From DATKCA01 sp035544675 (GTDB lineage Bacteria > Acidobacteriota > Thermoanaerobaculia > Gp7-AA8): DNA of 64,000 bases. A program made the position numbers and the translations under genes. This document shows, piece after piece, positions 58,258 through 64,000 of the stretch. Position 1 is the stretch's first letter, and the number at the start of each line of letters is the position of its first letter. The notes under the pieces are model-generated. The model did no database searches and was not told where the DNA came from. It saw only the letters and a program-made list of their open reading frames with translations. Where the stretch lies: NCBI GenBank assembly GCA_035544675.1, contig DATKCA010000154.1, positions 1-64,000 on the forward strand, in the 5' to 3' direction.

Positions 58258-58680
58258 ATGGCAAAGAAAGTAACCGGTTATATCAAACTCCAGATCCCCG
58301 CCGGCGCGGCCACTCCGGCCCCCCCGGTCGGTCCGGCGCTCGGCCAGCACGGCGTCAACATCATGGAGTTCTGCAAGACATTCAACGCCCGCACCCAGGG
58401 CCAGCAGGGTCTCATCATCCCGGTGGTGATCACGGTCTTCTCCGACCGCTCGTTCACGTTCATCACCAAGACCCCGCCCGCCTCGATCCTGCTGCTCCGC
58501 GCGGCCGGGATCCCCAAGGGCTCGGGCGTTCCGAACAAGAACAAGATCGGGAAGGTCACCAGGCAGCAGGTCGAGGAGATCGCCAAGACCAAGATGCCCG
58601 ATCTGAACGCCGCCTCGCTCGACGCCGCGATCAAGACGGTCGAGGGCACGGCCCGCTCCATGGGCATCGAAGTCGTGTAA
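58258..58680 (+). CDS. rplK: 50S ribosomal protein L11 (uL11)
   Basis: The 140-residue protein has the N-terminal KLQIPAGAATPAPPVGPALG and PPASILLLRAAG segments, and the C-terminal rRNA-binding GKVTRQQVEEIAKTKMPDLN. It forms the base of the L7/L12 stalk at the GTPase centre. rplA follows after 99 bases. Confidence 0.97.
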   Translation: MAKKVTGYIKLQIPAGAATPAPPVGPALGQHGVNIMEFCKTFNARTQGQQGLIIPVVITVFSDRSFTFITKTPPASILLLRAAGIPKGSGVPNKNKIGKVTRQQVEEIAKTKMPDLNAASLDAAIKTVEGTARSMGIEVV

Positions 58681-58779
58681 CGGAACCGGTTTCCGGTTGC
58701 CGAGAAGGCGCCTCAGCGCGTAGCTGGGGCAATCGAGTAGGAGGCGCAATCAAGCGCCGCTAGGACTACAAGGAGAAAA

Positions 58780-59484
58780 ATGGCCAAACACGGTAAGAAG
58801 TATCGTGCAGCGGCCGAGAAGGTCGAGCAGCGGCCGTATCAGCTGGACGAGGCGTTCAAACTTCTGAAGGAAGTCTCATTCGCCAAGTTCAACGAAACGG
58901 TCGAGCTCTCGATGCTCCTCGGCGTTGATCCGAAACACGCCGATCAGATGGTCCGCGGGACGACTCTGCTTCCGCACGGGACCGGACAGACCAAGCGTGT
59001 TCTCGTGATCGCCAACGGCGACAAACAGCGCGAAGCCACCGAGGCGGGCGCTGACTTCGTCGGTGGAGACGAGCTCGTAGAGAAGATCCAGGGCGGCTGG
59101 ACCGACTACGACGCAGTGATCGCTACGCCGGACATGATGCGCGCGGTCGGTAAGCTCGGAAAGGTGCTCGGTCCGCGCGGACTGATGCCGAACCCGAAGA
59201 CCGGGACGGTCACGTTCGACGTGGCCAAGGCGCTTCAGGAGATCAAGGCCGGCAAAGTGGAGTTCCGCGTCGACAAGACGTCGATCATCCACGTCCCGGT
59301 GGGCAAGATCCAGTTCTCGGCAGACCAGCTTCGCGACAACGCCTCCGCGATCATCAACGCGGTGCGCAAGGCCAAGCCGCCCGCCGCGAAGGGCAAGTAT
59401 GTCCGGACCATCTACGTATCGTCGACCATGAGCCCTTCCATTCAGCTCGACCCGGCCGTGGCCGAGGCGAAAGAGGAGAAGTAG
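58780..59484 (+). CDS. rplA: 50S ribosomal protein L1 (uL1)
   Basis: The 234-residue protein has the L1 landmarks FNETVELSMLLGVDPKHADQ, VRGTTLLPHGTG, LGPRGLMPNPKTGTV and VEFRVDKTSIIHVPVGK. L1 forms the mobile stalk at the E site and often represses its own operon. AAGGAG lies about eight bases before the ATG. Confidence 0.97.
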   Translation: MAKHGKKYRAAAEKVEQRPYQLDEAFKLLKEVSFAKFNETVELSMLLGVDPKHADQMVRGTTLLPHGTGQTKRVLVIANGDKQREATEAGADFVGGDELVEKIQGGWTDYDAVIATPDMMRAVGKLGKVLGPRGLMPNPKTGTVTFDVAKALQEIKAGKVEFRVDKTSIIHVPVGKIQFSADQLRDNASAIINAVRKAKPPAAKGKYVRTIYVSSTMSPSIQLDPAVAEAKEEK

Positions 59485-59486
59485 CC

Positions 59487-60008
59487 ATGAAACGCGAAGA
59501 AAAAGCGCAGGCAGTCTCCGAATTCGCAGAGGGGATCGGGAAGGCCACGAACGCCTTTCTGATCGAGTTCAAGGGCATCACCGTTCCGCAGGTCACGGAG
59601 CTGCGCAAGCAGGTTCGCGAGACCGGCTCGGCCTACGTCGTGGTCAAGAACACGCTCGCGCTGATCGCGGTGAAGGACTCGCCGCTCGTTCAGCTCCGCG
59701 AACAGTTCAGCGGCCCGACCGCCGTGGCCTACAACACCACCGACGCCGTGGCCCTGGCCAAGGCGCTGACGAAGTTCGCCAAGGATGTCCCGGCAGTGCA
59801 GTTCAAGGGCGCGATGCTCAACGGCCAGATTGTTCCGGCCGCGGAGATCCAGAACATCGCCAACCTTCCCTCGCGTCAGGAGCTGATTGCCAAGCTGCTG
59901 TACGTCATGCAGTCGCCGGTCCGCGGTCTGGTGACCGTGCTCTCGGCGAACATTCGCAACCTCGCAGTCGTGCTGGACCAAATCGCAAAACAGAAAGAGA
60001 CGGCATAG
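59487..60008 (+). CDS. rplJ: 50S ribosomal protein L10 (uL10)
   Basis: The 173-residue protein matches uL10: KAQAVSEFAEGIGKATNAFL, then FKGITVPQVTELRKQVRETG and a C-terminal helix that binds L7/L12 dimers. It starts two bases after the rplA stop, so no separate L10 leader exists between them. Confidence 0.96.
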   Translation: MKREEKAQAVSEFAEGIGKATNAFLIEFKGITVPQVTELRKQVRETGSAYVVVKNTLALIAVKDSPLVQLREQFSGPTAVAYNTTDAVALAKALTKFAKDVPAVQFKGAMLNGQIVPAAEIQNIANLPSRQELIAKLLYVMQSPVRGLVTVLSANIRNLAVVLDQIAKQKETA

Positions 60009-60035
60009 CCGTCAAGGAAAAACTGGAGGAAAGAA

Positions 60036-60413
60036 ATGGCCGTTTCCACTGAAGATTTCGTGAAGCAGATTGAGTCGATGTCGGTTCTCGATCTTTCGAA
60101 CCTGGTCAAGGCCCTGGAGGAGCGCTTCGGCGTCTCCGCCGCCGCCGCCGCGATGCCGATGGCGATGCCCGCCGCCGCCGCCGCGGCTCCGGCCGAGGTG
60201 CAGACCGAGTTCACCGTCACCCTCACCGAGGTTGGCGAGAAGAAGATCAACGTGATCAAGGCCGTCCGCGAGGTCACCTCCCTCGGTCTGAAGGAAGCCA
60301 AGGACCTCGTCGAAGGCGCTCCGCAGACCATCAAGGAAGGCGTCAACAAGGATGAGGCCGAGAAGATCCGCAAGGCCTTCGAAGAGGCCGGCGCCAAGGT
60401 CAAAGTCTCGTAA
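60036..60413 (+). CDS. rplL: 50S ribosomal protein L7/L12 (bL12)
   Basis: The 125-residue protein has the N-terminal dimer helices (LDLSNLVKALEERFGV), an Ala/Pro-rich hinge, and the C-terminal domain EKKINVIKAVREVTSLGLKEAKDLVEGAP, which contacts translational GTPases. AACTGGAGGAAAG precedes the ATG. Confidence 0.97.
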   Translation: MAVSTEDFVKQIESMSVLDLSNLVKALEERFGVSAAAAAMPMAMPAAAAAAPAEVQTEFTVTLTEVGEKKINVIKAVREVTSLGLKEAKDLVEGAPQTIKEGVNKDEAEKIRKAFEEAGAKVKVS

Positions 60414-60415
60414 AT

Positions 60416-60505
60416 CATCCCGAGCGTAGCGAGGGATCTGGGGGAAGGGCGGTACGGCATCGTGCCTCCCGCCGCCCGGATTCCTCGCTGACCGCTCGGA
60501 ATGAC
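60416..60505. repeat. Inverted pair of CATCCCGAGCG repeats between rplL and rpoB
   Basis: CATCCCGAGCGTAGCGAGGG, continuing to 60438, faces an imperfect inverted copy at 60478-60505 (GGATTCCTCGCTGACCGCTC, ending CGGAATGAC). A T-rich GTTTTGTTGT follows, so it could act as an attenuator before rpoB. The remaining 240-bp spacer holds no gene. From memory, similar CATCCTGAGCGAAGCGAAGG words are widespread in other bacterial genomes. Confidence 0.8.
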
Positions 60506-60653
60506 GTTTTGTTGTAGTCCACAGCAACACCCGGAGCCGGAGAGGGGGGGAGCGGCCCTCTCCACATGACTCCAAACCCCGCGTTCAACCTCTCGCGTCG
60601 CCTGCGCAGAGGTCTCGCCTAGCGGTACCACCACACAGAAGGAGTCACACCGA

Positions 60654-64000
<3,347 letters not shown>

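Overview
The window looks like chromosomal sequence from a high-GC (roughly 65 percent by eye) diderm bacterium. An outer membrane is implied by bamA, skp and lpxD-fabZ-lpxA. Frequent GTG/TTG starts, type IV pilus/competence genes, a PilR-like sigma-54 activator and a very long CarboxypepD_reg-type surface protein would suit Acidobacteriota or a relative. That placement is an inference, not a measurement.

Layout. 1-1915 is a mobile-integron-style cassette array: two toxin-antitoxin cassettes and one unknown cassette, separated by attC sites with recognisable R''/L''/L'/R' structure; no integrase lies in the window. 2038-10082 holds a two-cyclase/ATPase signalling protein, a small methyltransferase-like membrane protein, a TPR protein and an M1 aminopeptidase. 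10340-18581 is an envelope block (bamA, skp, lpxD, fabZ, lpxA, a Gfo/Idh/MocA dehydrogenase) followed by mtnP and a PfkB kinase. 18553-27144 is mixed: an AraC regulator, an amidohydrolase, a lytic transglycosylase, NAD kinase, a ClpX without its zinc domain, ComEA, a pseudopilin and a membrane phosphatase-like protein. 27153-31941 is a two-gene defence-type module (Eco57I-like DNA methyltransferase plus SNF2-like helicase). 31949-41378 carries a sigma-54 activator, small conserved genes, an ECF sigma/anti-sigma pair and two tandem Thr/Ser-rich lipoproteins behind a consensus sigma-54 promoter.

41417-64000 is mostly core housekeeping: coaE-folD, rplM-rpsI, rpsB-tsf-pyrH-frr-ispD-ispF-gltX-pyrD, a three-gene secreted-protein cluster, rlmB, five tRNAs with rpmG, secE-nusG-rplKAJL and a truncated rpoB. 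RpoB has an eight-cysteine double zinc-ribbon-like insertion near its N terminus.

A genome-wide habit stands out. Many intergenic spacers, even inside ribosomal and tRNA operons, contain long perfect inverted repeats built from short iterated words. Several families recur in the window, some overlap or supply stop codons, and one copy lies in frame inside gltX. No transposase, CRISPR array or rRNA gene was seen.
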